From Secundilactobacillus oryzae JCM 18671 (GTDB taxonomy: Bacteria; Bacillota; Bacilli; Lactobacillales; Lactobacillaceae): DNA of 64,000 nt. Positions 9,242 to 17,290 of this stretch are shown in pieces (position 1 is the first letter of the stretch; the number at the start of each line of letters is the position of its first letter). The notes under the pieces were generated by a model. That model ran no database searches. It saw nothing but the letters and a program-made list of their open reading frames with translations, and was not told the origin of the DNA. The stretch spans positions 62,001 to 126,000 of the forward strand of contig NZ_BBJM01000001.1 in the NCBI RefSeq assembly GCF_000740055.1, read 5' to 3'. Made by a program: the position numbers and the translations under genes.

Positions 9242-9276
9242 ACCCGTCCTTGATAAAGTCAAGCGGCGGGTTTTTT
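9242..9276 (+). terminator. Intrinsic terminator 45 nt upstream of the EAL gene
   Basis: ACCCG pairs with CGGGT and CTTGA with TCAAG around a TAAAG loop, followed by six T residues. It lies far from adhP (218 nt) and close to the EAL start, so it may attenuate a leader or end a small RNA rather than terminate adhP. Confidence 0.75.
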
Positions 9277-9320
9277 CGACTTCTAAACGACACCCCAATT
9301 TTTGAAATAGGAGATATTTT

Positions 9321-10004
9321 ATGTACCAATACTTTGTCCAACAAATCGTTAACAAGCGTCATCAGTCTGTCATAGGTTACGAATTACTATTGAAGCAACA
9401 AACTGATCAAGGTTGGCGTCTACCCGCGAACTTTACGGATATTCCCGCTTCCATCGTGGCCGGCTGCCTCATTGAGGCCTCAAAAGGACTTTCACTTAAG
9501 GCAAACTCGTTGTCAGTTAATTTGAATCGCCAGCAAATTGTTAATCGTCAAGTAGTCGACGCATTGCTTGAAGCGCAAAAATTAATTCGGCCTACTCGCT
9601 TACAGATTGAACTAACTGAAGATGTATCAGATCTCCAAATCTTGGACAAAGATGTTATCTCGGTATTAAAAGAATGTGTATCCACAGGCATTACGATTTC
9701 AATTGACGACATTGATACCGGATGCAATACGGAGCAACAGGTTCAATCATTTATTCCCTTTGCTAGCGAAATTAAATTTGCGCTACAAAATTTTGGCGAA
9801 TCAGTCTACCGTCCAGACATTCAAGAACGTTTAGTCTTTTGGCGTGATTACGCAAGAAGGAACAAGGTTCAGTTTGTTCTGGAAGGTATTGAAGATAATC
9901 ATATCAACCAATTAATTGATACATTCAATATCGATGTTCGTCAAGGTTATTTCTATGAAAAGCCACATCAAATTATGACGTGTGATACCTTTCAAAGTGC
10001 CTAA
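9321..10004 (+). CDS. EAL-domain cyclic-di-GMP phosphodiesterase (standalone)
   Basis: A 227-residue protein made only of an EAL domain, predicted to hydrolyse c-di-GMP to pGpG in the cytosol. The usual metal and catalytic residues are all present: E21 of the YELLL signature, N68 in SVNLN, E97 in QIELTE, D129 and D130 in ISIDDIDTG, K152 in EIKFA, E188 in VLEGIE and Q208 in RQGYFYEKP. Loop 6 reads DDIDTG instead of DDFGTG, a mild deviation. The ribosome binding site is TAGGAGATATTTT before ATG 9321. It begins a three-gene cyclic-dinucleotide neighbourhood in which both other genes carry an in-frame TAA. Confidence 0.9.
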   Translation: MYQYFVQQIVNKRHQSVIGYELLLKQQTDQGWRLPANFTDIPASIVAGCLIEASKGLSLKANSLSVNLNRQQIVNRQVVDALLEAQKLIRPTRLQIELTEDVSDLQILDKDVISVLKECVSTGITISIDDIDTGCNTEQQVQSFIPFASEIKFALQNFGESVYRPDIQERLVFWRDYARRNKVQFVLEGIEDNHINQLIDTFNIDVRQGYFYEKPHQIMTCDTFQSA

Positions 10005-10042
10005 TCCGTTAGCGATAACTTTAACTAGTGGAGGTTTAAGTT

Positions 10043-11404
10043 GTGAAAATTATTATTGTCGGTTGTAGCCATGCTGGCCTTATTGCCTCTAAAGAAACCT
10101 TAAAGTTTCATCCAGAGACTGATGTTACAATCTACGAACGAACAACCAATATTGCTTTTGAGGCAGGTGGCATCCCCCTCTATTTATCAAACGAAGTCGA
10201 TCACCTAGAACAAATGGTTGCTAGCATGCCAGATGAACTGGAAGCCTTGGGCGCCCATGTCAAACTTAATCATGATGTTCTTAAAATTGATCAAAAAACT
10301 AAAACGATGGTTGTTGAAGACTTAACTACGCACGAGCAATTTGAAGATTCTTATGATAAGTTAGTTTTCACCCCTGGTTCTCGAGCAACACTACCTCCCG
10401 TTAAGGGAATTGATAGTTTTAGAGTTCAAGTCTGTAAAACGGTAGCCCAAGCGGAACTCATCAAAAGATACGCCCAGAATAACCACCATATTGCCATTGT
10501 CGGCGGTGGGTACTCTGGTGTAGAAATCGCTGAGGCTTTTGCCCATACCGATCACCAAGTAACGTTAATTCAGGACGGTGCACAATTGCTGAAATAATAC
10601 CTCGATCCTGAAATGTCTGAGATAATCGTTTCATCGTTAGAAGCTCATGATGTCGACGTCCATTTAAACTCGAAGGTTCAATCGTTCGAAACAACGAGCG
10701 ATGGCAGACAGGTTAGTATCATCACAAATGACGAACCTATTTTAGCGGATTTTGTTATTGTTTGTACGGGATTTGTTCCAAACATTGATCTGCTGGCTTC
10801 CCAGGTTCAGCTCGATCAAAACGGTGCTATTGCAACAAATCAATGGCAAGAAACCTCGAATCCAGACGTTTTGGCTGCCGGCGATGTTTGTTCGACTTAC
10901 GTCACACCTATGAATCAAAAAGAATACTTCGCCTTAGCAACACACGCTATTCGCCAAGGCTACGCAGTCGGTCATAATCTATTTGGCCATATTCATAGTG
11001 TCGCTGGTTCACAATTAACAACCGCCCTCCGCTTCTTCAGCCATACACTTGCCGTCTCTGGACTATCACTAAATCGAGCACTTGCGGCTGGCTTTAACGC
11101 GCATAGCGTAACTTACAACGGTGCGTATCGTCCTTATTTCATGCCAAGCAATGCGGCAATCAAGATTAAGCTAGTTTACGATGCTGAAACTCGTAAAATA
11201 TTGGGTGCCCAATTCTTTGGTGACTTTGATTTAACGCAATCTGCCAATGCCATTTCTCTTTGTATCCAAAACAAAAATCGAATCGATGATTTGGCGTTTA
11301 CAGATATGCTTTTTAATCCATACTATGATCAACCCTTTAATTACTTAAACCTAGTCGCTCAATTAGCAATCGAAAAAGAAGCTAATGTCAATAATGCTCA
11401 TTGA
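10043..11404 (+). pseudogene. NADH oxidase/CoA-disulfide reductase-like flavoprotein, interrupted by an in-frame TAA
   Basis: Both halves (10043-10597 and 10613-11404) are in one frame and together would encode 453 residues, the usual length for the Nox/Npx/CoADR family. An N-terminal FAD-binding GCSHAGLIA, an NAD-binding GGGYSGVEIAEAFA and a second FAD motif VLAAGDVCS are followed by a pyridine-redox dimerisation domain. TAA at 10595-10597 falls where relatives continue without a gap (QLLK-stop-YLDPEMS), and CAA-to-TAA is a one-base change. Residue 42, the redox-active Cys of Nox and Npx (SCGI), is Gly here (AGGI), so even the ancestral protein was not a typical water-forming oxidase. No ribosome binding site precedes the second half. 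It starts 38 nt after the EAL gene, likely in one operon. Confidence 0.85.
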
Positions 11405-11407
11405 TAA

Positions 11408-11460
11408 CTCAAAACGAGTCACAAGTCCCCCCCATTGGAGAAGCTTGTGACTCGTTTTTG
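11408..11460. terminator. Bidirectional terminator between the flavoprotein and the GGDEF gene
   Basis: AAAACGAGTCACAAG and its full complement flank a loop containing seven Cs, with T-runs on both strands. The 15-bp stem separates two convergent genes. Confidence 0.92.
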
Positions 11461-11468
11461 ATTTGTCG

Positions 11469-12632
11469 TTAAGATTTTAGTAATGGTAGTTCCTTAGTAT
11501 CTAACCCGTCGCCTTCAACGAAATCAACTTCAGTCTGTTGTCTCATCTCAGAAAGCATGGCCTCATTCTTAATACCATCTACAATGAATATCAGAGATTT
11601 TTTAGTTGTGATGCCACCCCAGAATTGAATATCTTTTTTGGCTTGAGAAGGAATCCGATCATCAAGCGGACTTGAATCAATTGTTAGCTTAATACCATCA
11701 ACATCATTTAAAATTGCTTCTACTCTTTCAAAATGACGATTATTACCAATTTGACCAATAATAATACTGATACCATTCTTACGGTAATGCTCAGCCATTG
11801 GTGTCAATAGATGCCGTTCTGGAAGTTGTTTTAGTTCAAGGTATAATTTTTCTGGCCCATTCGGACCCTTTGTAAAATCAATTAACTCGGTTGCTAACTC
11901 TTCATTTAAAAAACTAGCAACGGATAACGAAATCACAATCGACTGGATCCGACTGTTCACCAAGGCATCTCTAATCAAGGTAATTCGTTCTTCAATTGAA
12001 AGATGATACTCTCCAGGATCAATCCAGCGTTGCTGGTCCTGGTCAAAGTGCTGCAAAATTAGCTCATTTGCTCGTCGGCGAAGTTTGCTTCCGCCTAAAT
12101 CGGTTAGCAGCTTTTGCGTTTCACCATTGATGGTAACAGCATCCCGACCATGCTCCTTACTGAGGTATAGCGACTCATCAGCTCGCTGATACATATCGTT
12201 AGGTGATTGATCATCTACTATCATATCGGCCACACCAACGGAAATCGTAATGTCAATATCCGTTTGTCTATAATTAAACGGCGTTTCTCTTACGACACGC
12301 CAGCAGTTTGTGATGACTTGGAAAGCCTCGTCAACTGTTGTATCTGGGAAAACAATCGTAAATTCTTCACCGCCCGTGCGGTAAAAACCATATGAGCGAC
12401 TATATTGTGCCAACGTATCATCTAGAGTTTCAGCCACATGCATCAATACTTGATTCCCCGCCAGATGTCCTAATCGATCGTTAACTAATTTAAAATGGTC
12501 AATATCCAGTACGGCGATCACCAATGGCTGCTGCTTCGTACGCGCTACCCCAAAGAAATTAAAAATTTCCCTTTGATAGGTCGAATAATTTTTAACATTT
12601 GTCAGTTTATCATAATTCGCCATGTAGGCCAC
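11469..12632 (-). pseudogene. 3' part of a split membrane diguanylate cyclase: GGDEF domain plus degenerate EAL domain
   Basis: A 387-residue open stretch from a GTG at 12632. It carries a GGDEF domain (YDKLTNVKNYSTY start, metal motif LDIDHFKLVND, active site GGEEF at residues 87-91, SVGVA) followed by an EAL-like domain. The EAL motifs are eroded: ELKQ for ELTE, GQIG for DDFG, DGIK for EGVE and EGDG for QGY, so only cyclase activity is expected. No RxxD inhibitory site is seen. The frame continues without shift into the membrane part upstream across a single TAA at 12636-12638, and CAA would restore it. No ribosome binding site precedes the GTG, so independent translation would need reinitiation four bases after that stop. 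Confidence 0.85.
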
Positions 12633-12635
12633 ACG

Positions 12636-13265
12636 TTAGTTATGCGCCCAAAGACTCTGTTGTCGTCCTGTGGATAATTTCATCAAGAAAAACATCAGAA
12701 CGGCCTCGATAGAGGTACTCATGTTCATGTGCATGCTTGCAGAATGATATGGTAGTGTAAACCAAAAATCGAGCGCAATAATTGTACTAATTAGTAAACG
12801 AATTGGAAAATGCGGTTCAATATAGCTGCGATAACGCCAAATGGTAATCATGACGATAATTGCAATGATCATTGAAACTGCAAACTTCATCATCATAAAA
12901 TCATTAACGTGATGCATCAGCCACACCGCAACTAAAGCAAAGCAACGGACTAAATACTCGCCTATATTGATATCCGCATCCAAAAGTGAAAAAACAAGAA
13001 TAAACAAGCCGATATTATGAAACATCATGGCACTCGATCCGCTAATATACCCAGCTACGTGCAGAATCGAAGCTAAACCGACACTGAGAACAACTAAAAC
13101 AACCCGCATGGAAATCCGTTCTCGCCTCGATCTTCTCGGATTTACAAAAGCTTGATCCCAAATTTCAGTATAGAAACTAACAAAACCGGCGATGAAAAAG
13201 ACGGCTACCAGCAATTGTGCCGCCCATGTCATGACTAATAATAATTCACTTGAATTCATGTTCAA
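12636..13265 (-). pseudogene. 5' part of the split diguanylate cyclase: multi-pass membrane sensor domain
   Basis: About 209 residues with six to seven hydrophobic segments (for example VMTWAAQLLVAVFFIAGF, VVLVVLSVGLASILHVAGY, AVSMIIAIIVMITIW), forming the membrane input module of a GGDEF protein. I choose TTG 13265 (next codons AAC ATG) because GGGGGAG lies 6 nt upstream. ATG 13259 is the alternative. The frame is open further up to 13373, but that part has no start signal. It ends at TAA 12636-12638 after SLWAHN, exactly where homologous proteins would enter the GGDEF linker. The module resembles no MASE family I can name with certainty. Confidence 0.75.
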
Positions 13266-13435
13266 CGCAATCTCTCCCCCTAAATCTCTTTTTTGAATAA
13301 ATATGTACAGTCGATAGAGCCCTATGTATTCGGTTACTAAACTATCATACTCGTTATGGAAGCGATTCAACAATTTAATTTATAATTTTAGCATAAAAAT
13401 TATTGTTTCAATCATTAATTAGCGTTTTATTCATT

Positions 13436-13480
13436 TAAAAAACTACCAATCACTACTCCATGAGCAAGATTGATAGTTCA
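13436..13480 (-). terminator. Second terminator downstream of rpmF
   Basis: On the minus strand AACTATCAATC pairs with GATTGGTAGTT (one G-T pair) and is followed by a T-run. It lies just beyond the first terminator, so the two are in tandem between rpmF and the cyclase gene. Confidence 0.65.
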
Positions 13481-13492
13481 AAAAAAGCAAAT

Positions 13493-13536
13493 AAAAAAAC
13501 ACCTAGAGACCGCGGTTATCGCATAGGTGTTTTTAA
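13493..13536 (-). terminator. Terminator of the yceD-rpmF unit
   Basis: AAAAACACCTA and TAGGTGTTTTT flank an inner GC-rich region on the minus strand, immediately after the rpmF stop, ending in a T-run. Confidence 0.85.
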
Positions 13537-13539
13537 AAA

Positions 13540-13719
13540 TTAGTTGTTTGTCTTAACAACTTGACGACCATCATAGAAGCCGCAACTTGGGCAAACATAA
13601 TGAGATTTACGTAACTCACCACAGTTAGGACAAGCACTCATGCCAGGCACTTGTAACTTGATGTGTCCACGACGCATGCGCTTCTTCGTCTTTGACGTTT
13701 TGTGTGTTGGTACTGCCAC
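13540..13719 (-). CDS. rpmF: 50S ribosomal protein L32 (zinc form)
   Basis: A 59-residue protein starting at GTG 13719, read as Met-Ala-Val-Pro-Thr-His-Lys. AAGGAGGGG lies 7-8 nt upstream. The sequence keeps the basic [11 protein letters not shown] segment and a zinc ribbon with two Cys pairs (CPNC and CPSC, 10 residues apart), so this is the zinc-binding C+ form. L32 sits near the peptidyl-transferase region of the large subunit. It follows yceD by about 66 nt in the classical yceD-rpmF arrangement and is closed by tandem terminators. The non-ATG start makes it easy to miss. Confidence 0.95.
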   Translation of the reverse strand: MAVPTHKTSKTKKRMRRGHIKLQVPGMSACPNCGELRKSHYVCPSCGFYDGRQVVKTNN

Positions 13720-13785
13720 AATAAACCCCTCCTTTAATTAAAATTATCCACTAGTGTAATTATTTTAATGTCTTGCATCGGATCA

Positions 13786-14340
13786 CTAATGATTGTCTTC
13801 CTGATCAGGGAAGAGCTCCTTTAACTTTGCAAGACGTGGATCAACTTGTTTGTTTTCTGCCTTATGAGCCTCAAGCTCGTCTTCGCGGATAACTTCCCAA
13901 TCGGGACCTTCCGGGAGCTTACTTGAATTAACTTCCTCATCTGACAAAACTTGCATTGGAATCTGCAGTAAAATATTATCCGCAACTGCTTTACTAAAGT
14001 CAATGACATCATCTTCTACTACAATGACAACATCATCTTCTTCAAACTGATTCACAGCAGCCGCATCTCCCACGTAGAATTCCGTGAAACTGAAATCTAA
14101 TGGCAACTTTACTGGCGTCAAAGATCTTGTCGAGGGAACTGTAAGCTGAGTTTTCAACCGAACATATAAAATAACATGTCCCTTATCAACACTCAGTACA
14201 CCCTTAACGTTAACTGGATCAACATCAAGGACCTGAACAGCATCTCTACTTGTTAAATCAGCTTTGACATCCACGGTTTCGTCGAATTGAAGCGGCTCGT
14301 GCTTATGATCTCTTACTAAGTCCTTCAACGACCATTCCAT
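13786..14340 (-). CDS. yceD: YceD family protein (DUF177), 23S rRNA accumulation protein-like
   Basis: A 184-residue acidic cytosolic protein of the YceD/DUF177 family, generally encoded just before rpmF. Relatives in E. coli and plants are needed for 23S rRNA accumulation or processing. Start ATG 14340 (MEWSLKDLV) is chosen because TAGGAGG ends 8 nt upstream; the open frame reaches 14397, but that ATG lacks a ribosome binding site. There are no cysteines or membrane segments, and the Asp/Glu-rich middle (EEDDVVIVVEDDVIDF) is typical. The function in lactobacilli is inferred from neighbourhood and family. Confidence 0.88.
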   Translation of the reverse strand: MEWSLKDLVRDHKHEPLQFDETVDVKADLTSRDAVQVLDVDPVNVKGVLSVDKGHVILYVRLKTQLTVPSTRSLTPVKLPLDFSFTEFYVGDAAAVNQFEEDDVVIVVEDDVIDFSKAVADNILLQIPMQVLSDEEVNSSKLPEGPDWEVIREDELEAHKAENKQVDPRLAKLKELFPDQEDNH

Positions 14341-14433
14341 CGCCATACCTCCTAATGCAACGAGTTTCATTATACCTGTCGCTAAAAACCTTGTCAAGGT
14401 AATTTCCTTGATAGCTGGGTTCTTTTCCCCAGC

Positions 14434-15570
14434 CTACTTCAAATAAAATGGGCGTTTGATTTGACTGGTAGATTCATCACGAACCAGCAAACGTCGTAAC
14501 TCATCCACCCGATTATCCAGAAAATACGGTCCCTGCTGCCAATCATCCGTCAATTTGGTAATCAATTGCAACGACTGAGACGATTTAAGACGATTCAATT
14601 GAGAGCGTCCCCGATTGTTAAATGCCAATACTCTGGCGCTTTTAAGCCGAGTCATCATCAATTCAGTTGACGCATTCAAAAGTACATACGAAATCAAGCG
14701 TTGAATCCGCGTGTACGTATAGCGTTTTGTTTTGACCAGCGCCAAAAATTCATCAATGGTAATCGCGCGTTGTGCAGCATCCAACAACCGATACTCAATC
14801 CCCTCAGTCATTTGATAAAACTGGCGAAGTGTGTCGGGTGTCTCAGTTAAAATTCGATAGCGCAGCAGTGGCCAGAAACTTTGCCAATTCACTAACGAAT
14901 TTGCCTCCAAAAAACTGTAGGAGGATTCAGGAACCGTTGGCTTCACCAGCTCGAAATTGCCCGCTAAAGCCGCCGCACGGATTGAACTGGCACTGGCAAT
15001 AGTTGCGCCCGATCGAATGCTTGAATCACCGTGCTGGGCGCCTTCACGCTTCAAAGGCACCATCTCTAATGGTTGACCTAAGCGATCATTAGCCAACGCA
15101 TAAGTAAATCCCAAAATGTCGTTCGATCCTCGCAACTCAATCCCCGTTTTTTGCGTGAGGTGCTGTTGATAAGCTGTGGCATAAGTCTGGTCGAACCGCT
15201 TGAATTGTTCTACCTCAATCGGCCGATTTTGAACTAATCGGGCAAAGTCCATTTCAGGATGCTCTGCACCGAACACTAACTTCTGAACGCCAAGTTGGTG
15301 TAACAGGGTTACTGCTCCTTGTGCAAACAAGTGAGCTGGTTGAACCGTTACGTTAAACGGTAATTCCAATACGAGGTCGGCACCGTTTTTTATGGCAGCC
15401 TCTGCACGTTGCCATTTATTAATAATGGCTGGTTCACCTCGTTGAGTCCAATTACCGCTCATGGCTACAATAATCGCATCATCTTGGGCAACTTGTCGGG
15501 CAAAGTCCAACTGTCGCTTATGCCCATTATGAAACGGGTTATATTCAGCTATAATCCCAACAACTGCCAA
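14434..15570 (-). CDS. tmcAL: tRNA(Met) cytidine acetate ligase
   Basis: A 378-residue enzyme that ATP-dependently attaches acetate to the wobble C34 of elongator tRNA-Met to give ac4C (YlbM family). The N-terminal nucleotidylyltransferase-like fold shows GIIAEYNPFHNGH, with the HxGH-type ATP site, and VAMSGNWTQRGEPAII. Start TTG 15570 is chosen because AGGAGG lies 6 nt upstream and the product then begins at the conserved AVVGIIAEYNPF; the longer open frame adds an unconserved leader. It ends a run of genes from yqeG. A hairpin GCTGGG/CCCAGC without a T-run lies after its stop, so transcription may continue into yceD-rpmF. Confidence 0.93.
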   Translation of the reverse strand: MAVVGIIAEYNPFHNGHKRQLDFARQVAQDDAIIVAMSGNWTQRGEPAIINKWQRAEAAIKNGADLVLELPFNVTVQPAHLFAQGAVTLLHQLGVQKLVFGAEHPEMDFARLVQNRPIEVEQFKRFDQTYATAYQQHLTQKTGIELRGSNDILGFTYALANDRLGQPLEMVPLKREGAQHGDSSIRSGATIASASSIRAAALAGNFELVKPTVPESSYSFLEANSLVNWQSFWPLLRYRILTETPDTLRQFYQMTEGIEYRLLDAAQRAITIDEFLALVKTKRYTYTRIQRLISYVLLNASTELMMTRLKSARVLAFNNRGRSQLNRLKSSQSLQLITKLTDDWQQGPYFLDNRVDELRRLLVRDESTSQIKRPFYLK

Positions 15571-15580
15571 AATTAGCCTC

Positions 15581-16309
15581 CTAACGACAAACAAAGAACC
15601 AACGAGTGGCTGTTTCTGTCACCTTTGCCTCACCAAAATTGGCTGAAACATTCACGGTCTCAAAACCAGCTTCGTTTAGTAATCTGCGGTAGGTTTCTAA
15701 TGAATATGTTCGTTCATGATGCAGCTCACTCACTTTTTCATATGAATCATCCTGTTTTTGGATGAAAAAGGTCAGGTCATGCTCTACAGAATGTGGCACT
15801 TCTCCCTCATAGCTACTCCAAATAAACGCACGCGCTTCATCCTGATAGTTATACATATAGCCTGGATAAACGACGTCTGTTTGATATGGTGAGATGACAT
15901 CAAAAACAAATTGTCCGCCTGATTGAAGATGCGCTTTAGCTTGCTTGAACGCTTTAGCTAATGACGCTTCATTAGGCAAATAACAAAGTGAATCAGCAAA
16001 ACAAGTGATAGTTGCGTACGTACCGAGTTCTGACAAATCCAGCATATCTCCTTGCATCAGTGGTAACGCGACGTTTGCTTCTTCAGCATGCTGTTCTGCC
16101 AAACTCAACATTTCGTTAGATAAATCAAACCCACTAACTGAATAGCCAGCCTGGGCTAATTTAACGGCTAATCTACCCGTTCCACATGCCAAATCAAGTA
16201 CTTCACCATGCTTATCGGGAACAGTTTTAGAAACAAAAGTTAGCCATTCATCGTACATCTCGGGATCAAAAAGCTCATCATACAGACTCGCAAAAGTCGC
16301 ATAAATCAT
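15581..16309 (-). CDS. yqeM: SAM-dependent methyltransferase (YqeM-like)
   Basis: A 242-residue class I methyltransferase. The Rossmann SAM-binding motif I is VLDLACGTGRLAVKLA at about residues 37-52, followed by GFDLSNEML (acidic loop), MQGDML and a post-I motif. The N-terminus YATFASLYDELF is shared by YqeM proteins, whose gene always follows rsfS (yqeL) as here. The substrate is unknown. The start overlaps nothing and lies 2 nt after the rsfS stop, so translation is coupled. The tmcAL TTG start follows about 10 nt after its stop. Confidence 0.9.
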   Translation of the reverse strand: MIYATFASLYDELFDPEMYDEWLTFVSKTVPDKHGEVLDLACGTGRLAVKLAQAGYSVSGFDLSNEMLSLAEQHAEEANVALPLMQGDMLDLSELGTYATITCFADSLCYLPNEASLAKAFKQAKAHLQSGGQFVFDVISPYQTDVVYPGYMYNYQDEARAFIWSSYEGEVPHSVEHDLTFFIQKQDDSYEKVSELHHERTYSLETYRRLLNEAGFETVNVSANFGEAKVTETATRWFFVCR

Positions 16310-16311
16310 TC

Positions 16312-16668
16312 TTATTCCTCAATCCATTCGCTAAGATCCACGAATGGTGCGTCAGACCACAATTTTTCCAAGTTATAGTATGAACGATCGTCTTCATCAA
16401 AGACATGAACAAAGACATCACCCAAGTCGATCAAAACCCAACGACCAGCGTCACGTCCTTCAACTCGTTTGATAGTAATCTGGGCTTCATCCATTTTTTC
16501 AATAATAGCATCTGTAATAGCTTGAACTTGGCGCTTTGAGCCACCATTCATGATTAAAAAGTAATCAGTGACGGTACTCATGCCTTCCATGTCCATGGCA
16601 ATAATATCTTCCGCACGCTTTGAATCCGCAGCTTTTGTCGCAATTTCTAAAATTTGTTTACTTTCCAT
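16312..16668 (-). CDS. rsfS: Ribosomal silencing factor RsfS
   Basis: A 118-residue RsfS/YqeL (Iojap) protein that binds ribosomal protein L14 on the 50S subunit, blocks joining with 30S and lowers translation in starvation. The diagnostic segments are MDMEGMSTVTDYFLIMNG, the RQVQAITDAI helix, GRDAGRWVLIDLGDVFVHVF and the C-terminal YYNLEKLWSDA. The start overlaps the yqeK end by 11 nt and the stop is 2 nt before yqeM, so all are one polycistron. Confidence 0.96.
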   Translation of the reverse strand: MESKQILEIATKAADSKRAEDIIAMDMEGMSTVTDYFLIMNGGSKRQVQAITDAIIEKMDEAQITIKRVEGRDAGRWVLIDLGDVFVHVFDEDDRSYYNLEKLWSDAPFVDLSEWIEE

Positions 16669-17290
16669 TTAATATCTCCTTAATGTCTGTTGAGGCGCTG
16701 GGCACCCATGCATTGTACGTTTCAATTGTCTTAGGGTAAATCTTAGCTTGGCGTTGAACTAAGTAACTTAAGGTGCTAGCGATCTGATAAACAACACCAT
16801 CTTGAAGACTGTGATGTGTTAACCGCCGAGCCACCCCAACACCAGGAAAATTTCGGCCGGGTTCAATATAATCAGCCATGAAGACAATTTGCGCTAACGA
16901 GGTCATGTACGTGTTCCCAGTGGTGTGATATCTGACCGCATTCAATATATCTTCATCATAAATACCAAGTTCCATTTTAATCAGTTCCGCGCCCACAACA
17001 CCGTGCCAAATGGCGTTTCCCCAATTTAATAAATCGGGATCCAAGTCATATTGAATAATGGCGTGCTTAAAGTCCTTATCTGAACGTTGCTTGGCATAAT
17101 CATGAACTAGCCCAGCGACAGATGCTTTTTCCACGTCAACATTATTCTCTTGTGCCAATTCAATCGCCGTTTGCTCCACTCGTTTGACGTGTTCAAACCG
17201 TGGTTGATCTAACTTATCGCTAATGCGCGCCATCAACTCTTCACGAGAATATGGACTTAACTTTTCCTGATAAATTAATGAACTATCCAA
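16658..17290 (-). CDS. yqeK: Bis(5'-nucleosyl)-tetraphosphatase (symmetrical), YqeK HD family
   Basis: A 210-residue HD-domain hydrolase. YqeK enzymes split Ap4A symmetrically into two ADP. The metal ligands are the His of RFEHVKRVEQTA, the HD of GLVHDYAKQ, the paired histidines in AIWHGVVGAEL and RYHTTG, and Asp in FMADYIEPGR. The start is TTG 17290, overlapping the nadD end by 8 nt, because the family begins shortly before the SREEL segment. ATG 17233 is an alternative that gives 191 residues, closer to the Bacillus length. The nadD-yqeK-rsfS order is universal in Firmicutes. Confidence 0.92.
   Translation of the reverse strand: MDSSLIYQEKLSPYSREELMARISDKLDQPRFEHVKRVEQTAIELAQENNVDVEKASVAGLVHDYAKQRSDKDFKHAIIQYDLDPDLLNWGNAIWHGVVGAELIKMELGIYDEDILNAVRYHTTGNTYMTSLAQIVFMADYIEPGRNFPGVGVARRLTHHSLQDGVVYQIASTLSYLVQRQAKIYPKTIETYNAWVPSASTDIKEILNGK

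Larger units (their letters stand above)
9024..9320 (+). other. 297-nt gap with structured elements between adhP and the EAL gene
   Basis: No ORF of convincing character. It holds a cre-like dyad GGAAAGCGTTTCC (9121-9133), a perfect palindrome GATAGTGCTATC (9154-9165), a TATAAA box (9175-9180) and a hairpin with arms GTAATG and CATTAC. It ends in a rho-independent terminator at 9242-9276. The EAL start lies 45 nt beyond that terminator. This looks like an attenuated leader or a small RNA gene of about 90-110 nt. No known riboswitch core, including the c-di-GMP type, was recognised. Confidence 0.45.

Noticed and set aside
9180-9280. c-di-GMP riboswitch ahead of the EAL gene
   Set aside because: The GEMM-I core motifs and the tetraloop receptor were not seen; only a plain hairpin and a terminator are visible, so a riboswitch class is not claimed.
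10595-10597. Programmed stop-codon readthrough or selenocysteine at the TAA sites
   Set aside because: UAA is the least leaky stop, is not used for selenocysteine, and no downstream stimulatory structure was apparent. Nonsense mutation or sequencing error is simpler.
16658-17290. Relocating the yqeK start to ATG 17233
   Set aside because: The shorter form fits Bacillus length, but the conserved YSREEL segment lies upstream of that ATG, so the TTG start overlapping nadD was kept.
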